A stretch of DNA of 64,000 nucleotides, taken from Triticum aestivum. Lineage: Eukaryota; Streptophyta; Magnoliopsida; Poales; Poaceae. The position numbers and the translations under genes were made by a program. Shown in pieces: positions 10,707 to 22,165 of the stretch. The number at the start of each line of letters is the position of its first letter. The stretch's first letter is position 1. The notes beneath the pieces are model-generated. The model had not been told where the DNA came from and did no database searches. It was given only the letters and a program-made list of their open reading frames with translations. The DNA lies in the NCBI RefSeq assembly GCF_018294505.1, contig NC_057796.1:194446027-194510026 (forward strand), read 5' to 3'.

Positions 10707-13192
10707 ATCCTTGCTTTATGCCTAGCTAGGGGCGTAAAATGATAGCACTTGTTGGGAGGCAACCCAATGAATAAAATTTATTTTTCCTTTTTGCTTTATG
10801 TTCTTGAGTGTTTGCACAATTATGCTACTGTTATGATTGTGTTTTTTGTGTTTTAATTAGTGTTTGTGCCAAGCAAAGCCTTTAGGATCTTGTTGGGTGA
10901 TAGTTGATTTGATCTTGTTCAAAAACAGAAACTTTTGCGCTCAGAAAAATAATTTTAATAAATCACAGAAATATGCTTTTGTTATGAATTTTTCACATAA
11001 GATTGATATAAAAATTGCCCACGTTGTCCTAATTTTGCAGAATGTTTGGAGTTACAGAAGTATTCAAAGTTTTCAGATTGCTACAGACTGTTCTGTTTTT
11101 GACAGATTCTGTTTTCTTTGCGTTGTGTGCTTGTTTTGATGATTCTATGGTTTTTGTTGAAGAGTTTTTGCCATAGAAAAGTTGGAATACAGTATATATA
11201 ATGCAAGAATCAAATAAGAATTGGTTTTCTACAATACTTGTAGTAGTGATTTGCTTTCTTATACTAACGGATCTCACGAAGGTTTTGTTGAGTTTTGTGT
11301 GATTGAAGTTTTCAAGTTTTGGGTGATGTTACGATGGATGAAGGAATAAGGAGTAAGAAGAGCCTAAGCTTGGGGATGCCCATGGCATCCCAAGATATTA
11401 TCCAAAGAGAAGCAAGCAACTAAGCTTGGGGATGCCCGAGTGGCATCCCCTCTTTCTTCTAACAACCATCGGTATTTTACTCGGAACTATATTTTTATTC
11501 GTCACATACTATGAGTTTTGCTTGGAGCGTATTGTATGATATGAGTCTTTGCTTGTTTTTATTTCTATATTAAGTCTTGAATCCTTGCTGGACACACCTA
11601 TTTGAGAGAGCCAAAATTATTCCATGACTTGTTAGAATTGCTCTCTATGCTTCACTTAAATCTTTATGAGCTATGGAATTGCTCTAGTGCTTCACTTATA
11701 TCTTTTTGAGCACGGTGTGCTTTGTTATTTTTGAAGAAATTCTCTCATGCTTCACTTAGATTTATTTGAGAGTTAGTAATTTTTTTAAGAAATTCTCTCT
11801 TTCTTCACTTAAATTAATTTGAGAGAAAGAAATATTATGCTCATGATCTTCACTTATATTTGTTTGAGCTTATCAAAAGCAACACATGAAAATTAGTCCC
11901 AAAGTGATAGATATCCAAGAAGGATTAATAAAAACTTTCACGAAGATCATTGGACAAAATAAACTTGATTCCTTGTAATAGTTTTGAGATATGATGATCT
12001 GATATGTGAGTCATGTTGATGAGTAATTATGCTTTAGTAAGAATATTGGTGTTAAGGTTTGTGATTCCCTATGCAAGCACGAAAGTCAATAGTTATGCAA
12101 TGAAATTACATACTACTTGTGGTGCATTATTCGGTGTTAATTATGCTTAATGCTCGCTTATGAGTTTTTTCGTTTCTTGGTTGGTCGCTTCTCAATCTTT
12201 TTGCTAGCCCTCATTTGTACTAAGTATGATCACTACTTGTGCATCCAAAATCCTTTAAACCAGTTTTGCCATATGAGTCCACTATACCTACCTATATGCG
12301 GTATTTTCATGCCGTTCTAAGCAAATTTGCATGTGCCATCTCTAATTTTCAAAATAAATTTCTCTTTTGTGTGCTCATACCGCTCATGAAACGGTAGGGG
12401 GTGGCTAATATATTTCCATGCTAGATATGTTATTCTCACGATGAGTGTTTATTCACTTGTCATTGCGCGAGGGTAAGGCAAAGGTATTAGGGATGCCAAG
12501 TCCCGAAATGAAAACTGAATTTACTTTATGTTGTCAAATAATAAATTCCTTGGAAAGCGTTGGTATGGAAGGCACCCGTGGATATGGTTAGCCATGGAAA
12601 GTGAAAGTATGGTGGAAAAAGGAATAAACTTTAATTTCTGTGGGAACCGCCTATGATATATCTAGCATGGAAAGTATTTGGAACTTCTTGATCATTCTCG
12701 TTGACAGGAAAAGCATGCCTCCCAAAATGTTTTTATCTCTATCTTTTTCGCTTTGAGCTCTGGCACCTCTACAAATCCCTAGTTCTCTCTACGAAGGGCC
12801 TTTATTTTACTTTATGCAATTTTTATTTTAAATTTGAGTCTCCATCTTGTCTTATAAAGCACCAACTAAGGGGCACTATGATCGTACTTGAGCATTGGGT
12901 GTAGCTAATATGGGAGTGTGTTTCATGAATGGATCAATGATTGAGCATAATGGGCTAGGGATAACTTATTTTAGCATTGATATTTTGAAGGACATGGTTG
13001 CTTGTTGATATGCTTGAGTATTTAAGTCTCGTGTCAAAACTAGACTATTGCTTTGAACCATATAAAAGTCCAAATTTCCATGCTACAAAGAAAAGATTAT
13101 GTGATGAATATGTTAGGCAGCATTCCACATCAAAAAATTTGTTTTTATCATTTACCTACTCGAGGACGAGCAGGAATTAAGCTTGGGGATGC
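10707..13192 (+). other. Gypsy A long non-coding internal region
   Basis: No open frame of note. Polypurine-like AAGCTTGGGGATGCC words occur at about 11367 and 11421 as well as directly before the LTR, so the polypurine tract has extra internal copies. In many non-autonomous Gypsy elements the pol region is replaced by such sequence. Confidence 0.6.
11634..11875 (+). repeat. Degenerate tandem repeat inside Gypsy A
   Basis: About five units of 45-65 bp, each with the core GCTTCACTTAAAT followed by T-rich sequence and TTTGAG (cores near 11650, 11690, 11750, 11807 and 11850). Non-coding; function unknown. Confidence 0.6.
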
Positions 13193-13468
13193 TGATACGT
13201 CTCCAACGTATCTATAATTTGTGATTGTTCCATGCTGTTATATTATCATTCTTGGATGTTTTACAATCATTTTATAGTCATTTTATATCATTTTTTGGTA
13301 CTAACCTATTGACATAGTGCCTAGTGCCAGTTGTTGTTTTCTGCATGTTTTTTACATCGCAGGAAATCAATATCAAACGGAGTCCAAACGCAGCGAAACT
13401 TTTTGTGGATTTTTTTATCAGAAGACATCTAGTGGGCCGGAGAAGCACCTGGGGGGTGCCCCGAGGGG

Positions 13469-13524
13469 GGCACAACCCACCAGGGCGTGCCTGGAGGCCT
13501 AGGCGCGCCCAGGTGGGTTGTGCC
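13469..13524. promoter_or_regulatory. GC-rich hairpin in Gypsy A LTR
   Basis: Inverted repeat with arms 13469-13492 and 13501-13524 (22 of 24 positions pair) and an 8-base loop. The left arm reads GGCACAACCCACCAGGGCG and onward. It sits 34 bp before a TATA box. Related hairpins occur in Gypsy S and Gypsy W. Confidence 0.7.
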
Positions 13525-13557
13525 CACCTCGGTGGCCTCCCACACCGCCTCTTTGCT

Positions 13558-13566
13558 CTATAAATA
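13558..13566 (+). promoter_or_regulatory. LTR TATA box
   Basis: CTATAAATA lies in the Gypsy A LTR, placing U3 to its left and R/U5 to its right. The promoter would drive element RNA; activity cannot be judged from sequence. Confidence 0.55.
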
Positions 13567-14773
13567 CCCCAATATTCCAGAAACCCTAGGGGAGTCAACG
13601 AAAATCAATTCCAGGTGCCGCAAGTTCCGTAAACCACAGATCCAATCTAGACACCATCACGGAGGGGTTCATCATGCCCATTGGTGCCTCTCCGATGATG
13701 CGTGAGTAGTTCTTTATAGACCTACCGGTCCGTAGTTAGTAGCTAGATGGCTTCCTCTCTCTCTCTTTTGATTCTCAATACAATGGTCTCTTGAAGATCC
13801 ATACGATGTAACTCTTTTTGCGGTGTGTTTGTTGGGATCCGATGAACTTTGAGTTTATGATCAGATCTATCTTTTTATCCATTAAAGTTATTTGAATCTT
13901 CTTCGAACTCTTATATGCATGATTGCTTATAGCCTCGTATTTCTTCTCCGATATTTGGGTTTTGTTTGGCCAACTTGATCTATTTATCTTGCAATGGGAA
14001 GAGGTGCTTTGTGATGGGTTCGATCTTACGGTGCTTGATCCCAGTGACAGAAGGGGAACCGACACGTATGTATCGTTGCCATTAAGGATAACAAGATGGG
14101 GTCTATTTCTACATAAATAGATCTTGTCTTCATCATGTCATCGTTCTTATTGCATTACTCCGTTTTTTCATGAACTTAATACACTAGATGCATGCTGGAT
14201 AGCGGTCGATGTGTGGAGTAATAGTAGTAGATACAGGCAGGAGTTGGTCTACTAATCTTGGACGTGATGCCCATATAATGATCATTGCCTGGATATCTTC
14301 ATGATTATTAGAAGTTCTATCAATTGCCCAACAGTAATTTGTTCACCCATCGTTTGTTATTTTTCTCGAGAGAAGCCACTAGTGAAACCTACGGCCCCGG
14401 GTCTCTTCTTTATTATATTTGCCTTTGCGATCTATTTGCCTTTGCTTTTATTTTCAGATCTATTAAACCAAGAATACAAAAATACTTTGATGCACTTTAT
14501 TTTATTTGGCGTTCGATCTATCAAATTATTACAACTTTCTCACGTCCGTTTGCCAAGTTCTGGCGCCGTTGCCCGAAAGGGATTGACAACCACTTTAACA
14601 CGTCGGGTTGCGAGTATTTGTTATTTGTGTGCAGTTGCTATTTATGTAGTGTTTCTTGGTTCTCCTACTGGTTCGATAACCTTGGTCTCATCACTGGGGG
14701 AAATACCTATCGTTGCTGTGTTGCATCATCCCTTCCTCTTTGGGAAAATACCGACGTAGTCTAGCAGACATCA

Positions 14774-15831
14774 GATGCCGCCATGAACTTGGCCAGGGCA
14801 GGGCGCCCAAGAATTCCATTGTACGGTAGGGGGAGATCAACCACATCAAACACAATCTTCTCGGTCTGGTAGTTCAACTCTCCTCCAAATGTTATTGGCA
14901 ACGTGATCTTTCCCTTAGGACGGCTTCTGCCGGGATTAACTCCTTGAAACGTGCCAATAGCCTTGAGCTCTTCCTTTGTTATCTGAAGCCTTCTAAGAAC
15001 ATGTGGGGATATCAGATTCAACCCAGCCCCGCCATCAACCAACATCTTTGTGACCTGGAGGTTACGGATTGTTGGGGAGACCAACAACGATAGGCATCCT
15101 ACTGCGGTGGTGCGGTTAGGATGGTCCTCCTCATCAAAGATGATGGGCATGTGTGACCATTTGAGTGGTTTCCGTGAAGTTGCCACTGGCTCCACGACAT
15201 TGACTTCTCGTGCCCACTGTTTAAGTTGGCGGTGACAGGAGTGCAAAGATGCACCCCCGACAATGCACAGGGCATCGGTGGCCTTCTGGAATTCCTGCTC
15301 ACTGGTTTCCTCTTCATCTCCTCCATCACTCTCATCATTGCAAACTTCCTTCTCTCGACCCCTGGCGGGTTTTCCTTGGTTCCAGAAGGATTTGCCGAGG
15401 CGATTTACTTCACCGCCTCGGCCCTTTCCGCCAGCGGCATTCAGACCTTTTTCCCTATCACACTTCTCATATTCTGCTCTCTGCCTCTTGACAGGCTGTT
15501 CAACCTGATGACACTCTTGAAGATCGTAACCCTTGGTATGAATCTTGTAGTACAACCCATCGCCTTTCCCGGCCTTCTCGGCAGCCGCAGCCTCCCGGCT
15601 GTCAGCGCACACGGGAGCTTCCTTGCCAGGGGCTTCGGCTTTAGCCTTCTTGCCGGTACTAGGTGTACCCAATCCTTCGATAGCCATCACTGCCTTATCC
15701 TTGCGCCTCTTGCCGCGCTTCTTGTTCTTCTTCTGACTGGTGGATTCGGCGTCATCCTCTGTGTCGACGTTGATGCAATCCGCCTCTCCGGGTAGTTTCC
15801 TTCCCTCCTCCATCCGTGCACACTTGTCCAC
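14774..15831 (-). CDS. Gypsy L gag C-terminus and aspartic protease, truncated
   Basis: An open frame of about 350 codons reads leftward. A knuckle-like stretch YKIHTKGYDLQECHQVEQ is followed by charged linkers (GDEEETSEQEF), then IIFDEEDHPN and the protease core KMLVDGGAGLNLISPHVLRR, ending ILGRPALAKFMAA where the Gypsy A LTR cuts in. DGGAG stands at the place of the catalytic D-S/T-G motif, with the ILGRP flap partner downstream, as is usual for plant Tat/Retand-type Gypsy proteases. The methionine at 15831 is probably internal to a longer polyprotein, because gag continues upstream on the same strand with a frame break near 15835. Confidence 0.7.
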
Positions 15832-16505
15832 CTAGGTCTAAAGCTCCTTCAGAGTCTTGGGCAACCGCACGTTCATCTTGGAACGAATCTGGCGATTGCG
15901 CACATTGATTGGAAGGCAGCTATCACAGCCGCTGGATGGATATTCGGGATGTTCCCGTGGACTCTGCTGAACCTCTGCAAGTACTTCCAGAGAGTCTCTC
16001 CTTCCTTCTGTAGGAGAAGCTACAAGTCGCTGGGCCGCCCTGGTTCTTGATGGCCGCTGGTGAAGGCGCCAATGAACTCATGGCACAGGTCGGCCCATGA
16101 CGAAATGGAGTTCTTCGGTAGGTGCATCAGCCAAGACCTCACATTGGACTTGAGTGCCAAAGGGAAGTACTTGGCAAACACCTTCTCATCTCTTCCCCCG
16201 GCAGCTTGAACAGCGATGGTGTAGATACTCACAAACTCTGCCGGATTTAGCCTCCCATCATACTTCTCGGGTATCTCTAGCTTGAACGTGTGAACAGACG
16301 GCCAACGGGCTTGCCGCAGCTCACGGGTAAAGGCAGGGCACCCAACCTCGAGTGCAGGCTCGTCAACGTCGGGACCATCGCACCCATCGGTCCGTCGGTG
16401 GTTGTCGCAGCGTCGCTCAATGATGACACGCGCGTCTCCCCTGCGCCGGTCCTCCGGGGCTCGCCGTTGGCCTGGACATGCTCGAGGGTCAGAAGAGGCC
16501 ATCAA
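15832..16505 (-). pseudogene. Gypsy L gag core, frameshifted
   Basis: Reads FKLEIPEKYDGRLNPAEF, FAKYFPLALKSNVRSWLMHL and SWADLCHEFIGAF, the Ty3/Gypsy gag fold in which particle-forming segments precede the nucleic-acid knuckle. The frame stays open to 16020, then gag-like text (WKYLQRFSRVHGNIPNIHPA) continues in another frame before a stop at about 15833. It is part of the same polyprotein as the protease segment. Confidence 0.6.
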
Positions 16506-16512
16506 GACATTG

Positions 16513-17391
16513 TCAGGTTCCTGATTCTACCGCGCTCGCGCTGGTTGTCGTGGCGGGGACTGTACCGTGGGGGTGGCCCCTTCCGTATGACCAGCAGCGC
16601 GAGCCGTCATCGTCGCTTGGGGAGGCCGTGGCAGGCCAGCTCATTGTGAGCCCCCAGCCTCGGCGAAACCGAGCAGACTCGTGATGGTGGCACGCCACTC
16701 GTCCATCTGTTCGGCCGCTGGTAGAATCCTTAGCAGGAGCTGGGCCACTCCATGGCCTCCGTAGCAGTACTTGGCATGGGTGATGATGACGTGGACCGCA
16801 CAGTCGCTCGGCTTCAGACGGTGCCAGCAGCAACATCACCACGTCCACGTTGTTGCGAGGCGGCCATTTGGATGTCATGGTGACGTGGTGAAGGCGCTTG
16901 AGGGCCAGCGGCTCCAATGGCGCAGCGACCTGGTCATCTTGCCCCGGGGGAGGCGCCCGTGCTGCGATCGCTCCCATGGTGGGGGCGGCCGGAGGGCGGT
17001 GATTCGCCCCGGACCGAGCACCATCGCTGCGGCTGCGCCCATCGGTGAGAGGAAGGGGCGTAGATGGAATAATCGCTTCACCCATACCTCGTGGAGCATG
17101 GCCGTCGAGATGTTGCTGATGCTGCTCTCCTCCGATGTCTCCTGCCCCTGCTTCGGCTGCGGGGGAAGTGGTGACGGTGCCGCCTGCTCCGACCACATCC
17201 CCAGCAGCGTCCACATCCTCGTGCGCCTCCGCATCCCCCGCGGTGTTGTTGGCCGCGGGCGGCGGAGCCTTCGAGGTGGACGGGTGAGCTGAAGCACCGG
17301 GTTTCTTCCTGGGTGCCATAGTCGATGGCGGCGTCGAAGACGAAGATGGCAATGAAGATGACGCGCTGCTCACGCTTTCAGGTTCGCACAA
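16513..17391 (-). pseudogene. Gypsy L gag N-terminal region
   Basis: An open frame of 292 codons begins just inside the primer site. It is low in complexity: Ser/Pro/Ala-rich at first (KKPGASAHPSTSKAPPP), then Gly/Ala/Glu-rich. This matches the variable N-terminal part of Tat-type gag polyproteins by position and composition. It breaks frame before the conserved gag core. A good start is MAPRKKPG, 22 codons after the first ATG. No conserved motif supports a particular function. Confidence 0.45.
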
Positions 17392-17396
17392 GTGAT

Positions 17397-17415
17397 CCCC
17401 CTACCTGGCGCGCCA
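17397..17415 (-). promoter_or_regulatory. Primer-binding site of Gypsy L
   Basis: On the minus strand this reads TGGCGCGCCAGGTAGGGGG, four bases inside the LTR end. The same 19-base site occurs at 46275-46293 in Gypsy T, tying the two elements to one priming type. The matching tRNA was not identified. Confidence 0.7.
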
Positions 17416-17419
17416 AAGA

Positions 17420-18336
17420 TGTCGCGGGAAACCACGGCCACCTGTGGGACCAAAGGTCCCTTGCTGGTTTGGCGGGGGGATGTCACGTTGCACAAAGAGT
17501 AGAAGACCATGGGGCAGCACGGCAGAGATCACACGGGCAGTTTTACCCAGGTTCAGGCCGCCGCGAGGCGTAAAATCCTACTCCTGCTTTGGTGGATTGA
17601 TGGTGGAAGAATGGTGGTGGAGCGTAGTACACTTGCCCGGGAGGGAAGCCTTGGGGCGATAGTGGCTACGCGCATATGAATGTGTGGGTGTCCAACCTTC
17701 TAACCCTCTCTACGATTGCCACGAGCCTCCTTTTATAGATTAAGGGGTCACCACAATGGCAAATCAATCATTATGCACTGATAAGATAGCAAACAATGCT
17801 ATCATACCTAACTCTGCAGGCTGACAGAGTGCATTAAATGCGCCGCTCAACGTCACATCGTTGTTTGCCCGGCAAGCCTTACTGGGCTATTTTGCCAGCT
17901 TCGCGCCTACTCGCTCGACACGTCGCAGGACGGGTGTCGTCTGTAGGTATTTCCTGTAGAAAGAGGCCGCCATGTGGCGAATGGCTGCCACTTAGTCACT
18001 TTGCGGCTTGACACTGCATCGATCGACGACGTGCGTCGGGGTGAAGTAGCATACTGAGGTGGCCCTACCTCCATGAGTCCCGGCAGGCCCTGCCGGGATG
18101 TCTTGGGGGTTTCCTTCCAGGGCGGCCCCGTCCTTGCCAGGCTCGCCTGCCCGGCAAGGGAGGCTTTTCTCCTGGTGGTTTCTTACTTCTCTGGCTTGGT
18201 CTTGGTCCTCTTGATCTGCATGCTGGTCCAATGAAGATCTCGATCTCCTGTACCTTGGCCTAACCTTGGTGTTGTAATCTTGCTCCCGTGCCTGTGCACA
18301 GTCTGGGCAACGGACCCAGGGTTTGTTGCACCGACA
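17420..18336 (-). repeat. Gypsy L 5' LTR (917 bp)
   Basis: On the minus strand it runs TGTCGGTGCAAC ... CGACA. The bases to its right (CGAAT, 18337-18341) should be the target duplication, but the partner copy is not in the window. Confidence 0.75.
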
Positions 18337-20336
18337 CGAATATTTGAGTTACAAGTTTGGCCTTCATTTAAAACAATGTGGAATGGTTTCACAACTCACG
18401 CCACCTGGAACACCACAGCATAATGGTGTGTCCGAACGTCGTAACTGTACTTTATTAGATACGATGCGTTCTATGGCGTCTCTTACCAATTTGCCACTGT
18501 CGTTTTGGGGTTATGCATTAAAGACAACTGCATTCACGTTAAATAGGGCAACGTCTAAATCCGTTGAGATGACACCGTGTGAACTATGGTTTGGCAAGAA
18601 ACCTAAGCTGTCGTTTCTTAATGTTTGGGGATACGATGCTTATGTCAAAAGGCTTTAGCCTGATAAGCTCGAACCCAAAGCGGAGAAGTGTGTCTTCATA
18701 GGATACCCGAAAGAAACTATTGGGTATACCTTCCACCATAGATCCGAAGGCAAGATCTTTGTTGCTAAGAATGGGTCCTTTCTAGAGAAGAAGTTTCTCT
18801 CGAAAGAAGTGAGTAGGAGAGAAGTAGAACTTGATGAGGTAATTGTACCTTCTCTCAAAATTGGAAAGTAGTACATCAGAGAAAGTTGTTCCCGTGATGC
18901 CTACACCAACCAGGGAGGAAGCAAATGATGATGATCATGAAACTTCAGATCAAGTTACTACTGGACCTCGTAGGTCGACCATAACACGCTCCACACCAGA
19001 GTGGTGCGGCAATCCTGTCCTGGAAGTCATGTTGTTGGACAATGGCGAACCTACGAACTATGAAGAAGCTACGACAAGCCCAGATTCCAAAAAATGGCTT
19101 GAGGCCATGAAATCTGAGATAAGATCCATGTATGAGAACAAAGTGTGGACTTTCGTGGACTTGCCTGATGATCTGCAAGCCATTGAGAATAAATGGATTT
19201 TTAAGAAGAAGACGGACGCTGATGGTAATATCACTGTCTACAAAGCTCGACTTGTCGCAAAAGGTTTTCGAAAAGTTCAAGAGGTTTACTACAATGAGAC
19301 TTTCTCACCCACAACAATGATTAAGTCTGTCCGAATCATGTTAGCAATTGCCACATTTTATGATTACCAAATCTAGCAAATGGATGTCAAAACTGCATTC
19401 CTTAACGGGTTTCTTACGGAAGAGTTGTATATGGTGCAACCAGAAGTTTTTTGTCGATCCTAAAGGTGCTAACAAAGTGTGCAAGCTCCAGTGTTCCATC
19501 TATGGACTGGTGCAAGCATCTTGGAGTTGGAATATATGCTTTGATGAGGTGATCAAAGCATTTGGTTTTATACAGACTTACGATGAAGCCTGTATTTACA
19601 AGAAAGTGAGTGGGAGCTCTCTAGCATTTCTGATATTATATGTGGATGACATATGGTGATTGGAAATGATATAGAATTTCTGGATAGCATAAATGGATAT
19701 TTGAATAAGAATTTTTCAATGAAAGATCTCAGTGAAGCTGCTTACATATTGGGCATCAAGATGTATAGAAATAGATGAAGACGCTTGATAAGACTTTCAA
19801 TGAGTACATACCTTAAAAAGATTTTGAAAGAGTTCAAAGTGGATCAGTCAAAGAAGGAGTTCTTGCCTGTATTGTAAGGAGTGAAGTTGAGTAAGACTCA
19901 AACCGCGACCACGGCAGAAGATAGAGAGAGAACGAAAGTCATTCCCTATGCCTCTGCCGTAGGTTCTATAAAGTATGCCATGCTGTGTACCAAACCTATT
20001 GTGTGCCTTGCCATGAGTCTGGCAAGGGGGTACAATAGTGATCCAGGAGTAGATCACTGGACAACGGTCAAAATTATCCTTAGATACCTAAAGAGGACTA
20101 AGGAAATGTTTCTCGGTTATGGAGGTGATAAAGAGTTCGTCATAAAGGGTTACGTCGATGCAAGCTTTGACACTGATCCGGATGACTCTGAGTCTCAATT
20201 TGGATACGTATTGAACGTGGGAGAAATTAGCTATAGTGGATACATGCAGATCATTGTAGACATAGAAATTTGCAAAAGACATACGGCTCTGAATGTGGCA
20301 GACCCATTGACAATTTTTCTCGCAAGCAAAACATGA
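18337..20336 (+). pseudogene. Copia pol fragment (integrase, RT, RNase H), heavily mutated
   Basis: Integrase C-terminal half: SQLTPPGTPQHNGVSERRN (containing the catalytic Glu), WGYALKTTAFTLNRA, LWFGKKPKLSFLNVWGY, with a TAG at 18656. RT: ENKWIFKKKTDADGN, ARLVAKGF, MDVKTAFLNGFL, CKLQCSIYGLVQASWSW and LYVDDI, broken by a stop at 19373 and frameshifts near 19437 and 19650. RNase H: KGYVDASFDTDPDDSESQFG. Compared with the complete Copia copy, about 250 bp are missing after about 20225, removing the AEYMAASEA part. The normal product integrates and reverse-transcribes element RNA; this copy cannot. Confidence 0.8.
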
Positions 20337-20498
20337 TCACACCTTAGTACTCTTTGAGTGTTAATCACATGGCATGTGAACTAGATTATTGACTCTAGTA
20401 AACTCTTTGGGTGTTAGTCACATGGCGATGTGAGCTATGGGTATTAATCACATGGCAATGTGACTAGATTATTGACTCTAGTGCAAGTGGGAGACTCA

Positions 20499-22165
20499 TG
20501 GAAATATGCCCTTGAAGCAATAATAAAGTTGTTATTATTATATTTCCTTATTCATGCTAAAGGTTTATTATTCATGCTAGAATTGTATTGACCGGAAACT
20601 TAAATACATGTGTGGATACATAAACAAATACCGTGTCCCTAGTGAGCCTCTACTAGACTAACTCGTTGATCAAAAGATGGTTAAAGTTTCCTAACCCTAG
20701 ACATGAGTTGTCATTTGATAACAAGATCACATCATTAGGAGAATGATGTGATGGACAAGACCCAACCGTTAGCATGGCATATGATCGTTCAATTTATTGC
20801 TACTGCTTTCTTAATGTCAAATACATGTTTCTTCGACCATGAGATCATGTAACTCCCGGACTCCGGAGAATGCCTTGTGTGCCATCAAACGTCACAACGT
20901 AACTGGGTGATCATAAAGGTGCTCTACAGGCATCTTCGAAGGTTTCTGTTGAGTTGGCATGGATCCAGACTGGGATTTGTCACTCCGTATGACGAAGAGG
21001 TATCTCTGGGCCCTCACGGTAATACAACATCACAAGAAGCTTGCAAGCATAGTGACTAAGGAGTTAGTTACAGGATGATGTATTACAGAACGAGTAAAGA
21101 GACTTGCTGGTAACGAGATTGAACTAGGTATAGAGATACCGACAATCGAATCTCGGGCAAGTAACATACCGACAGACAAAGGGAACTACGTATGTTGTCA
21201 TAAAGGTTCGGCCGATAAAGATCTTCGTAGAATATGTAGGAACCAATATGGGCATGCATGTCACGCTATTGGTTATTGACTGGAGAAGCGTCTCGGTCAT
21301 GTCTACATCATGCTCGAACCCGTAGGGTCCGCACGCTTAACGTTCGTTGACGATATAGTATTATATGAGTTATGTATGTTGGTGACCGAATGTTGTTCGG
21401 AGTCCCGGATGAGATCACTGACATGAAGAGAAGCTCCGGAATGGTCCGAAGGTAAAGATTGATATATAGGATGATATGGTTAGGCCAAGGCGTAAGGCCC
21501 ATGGGGCTTTAGGTCGGTGCAAAAGGAAGTTTTGCAGAGGCCAGGGACCAAACGTCGGAGACGCTGGCGTCTGGCCCTGGGCCAGATGCCGAGGCCCATG
21601 GCATCTGGGCCAGATGCCAAGGACTATGGTGTCTGGTACTGGAAGTCTGAGAAGGACTCTTCCTTGCGGGCAAAACCGACTTTGAGGAGGCTCTTTCTCC
21701 ATGTTACGACCCTAGGGCTCAACATATAAATAGAGGGGCAGGGCTAGCACCCGGAACACATCAAGATTGACCAGGCCATGTGCCGGCAACCCTGCCCTCT
21801 AGTTTATCCTCCGTCATGGTTTCCGTTGTGCTTGGCGAAGCCCTGCGGAGATTGTTCTTCACCAACACCGTCACCACGTCGTCGTGCCGCTGGAACTCAT
21901 CTAGTACTTCGCTCCTCTTGCTGGATCAAGAAGGTGTGGACGTCATCGAGATGAACATGTGCTGAACGCGGAGGTGCCATATGTTCGGTACTTGATCGGG
22001 ACGGATCGCAAAGGTGTACGACTACATCAACTGCGTTGATATATGCTTCTGCTTAGCGATCTTCAAGGTTATGAAGATGCTCTCCCCCTCTCGTAGCTAT
22101 GCATGTCCATGGATAGATGTTGCATGTGCGTAGAATTTTTTTGTTTCACATGCAACGTTCCAACA
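20499..22165 (+). repeat. Copia 3' LTR (about 1.67 kb)
   Basis: Starts TGGAAATATGCCC after GTGGGAGACTCA, a damaged version of the usual GTGGGAGACTGT junction, and ends ACGTTCCAACA. The 5' LTR is not in the window. The interior holds only short chance open frames. Confidence 0.75.

Larger units (their letters stand above)
8801..14773 (+). mobile_element. Gypsy A: Athila-like LTR retrotransposon, right part
   Basis: Contains the 3' part of gag, a protease, a long non-coding region, a polypurine tract (AAGCTTGGGGATGC, 13179-13192) and a 3' LTR. No reverse transcriptase or integrase text is present between the protease and the LTR, so it is non-autonomous. The left side is cut at 8801 by the CACTA end. 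The layout and the LTR start TGATACGTCTCC recall the Sabrina/WHAM group from memory. The right junction at 14774 lies inside the protease of Gypsy L. Confidence 0.75.
13193..14773 (+). repeat. Gypsy A 3' LTR (about 1.58 kb)
   Basis: Starts TGATACGTCTCC directly after a polypurine tract and ends ACATCA at 14773, giving the inverted ends TGAT...ATCA. It contains a GC-rich hairpin, a TATA box and, unusually, a primer-site-like word TGGCGCCGTTGCC at 14561-14573. That word leaves some doubt whether the true LTR end is 14773 or lies near 14558. The 5' LTR is not in the window. Confidence 0.7.
14774..18336 (-). mobile_element. Gypsy L: Tat-like LTR retrotransposon, 5' part
   Basis: Minus-strand element with 5' LTR (17420-18336), primer site (17397-17415), gag and the start of protease. 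It breaks off at 14774, in the middle of the protease, exactly where the Gypsy A LTR ends. On its right it interrupts the integrase codons of a Copia element at 18337. RT and later genes would be on the missing side. The LTR starts TGTCGGTGCAAC when read on the minus strand. Confidence 0.75.
18337..22165 (+). mobile_element. Copia (BARE/Angela-type) element, 3' half
   Basis: Begins in mid-integrase next to the Gypsy L LTR and runs through RT and RNase H to a polypurine tract and a 3' LTR ending CAACA at 22165. Closely related to the complete element at 47593-56370. Before the LTR, the block ending ACTAGATTATTGACTCTAG is repeated, imperfectly, three times (20350-20484). Confidence 0.8.

Noticed and set aside
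15226..15795. 189-codon open frame on the + strand
   Set aside because: It is the antisense shadow of the Gypsy L gag-protease frame, which has recognisable motifs on the minus strand.
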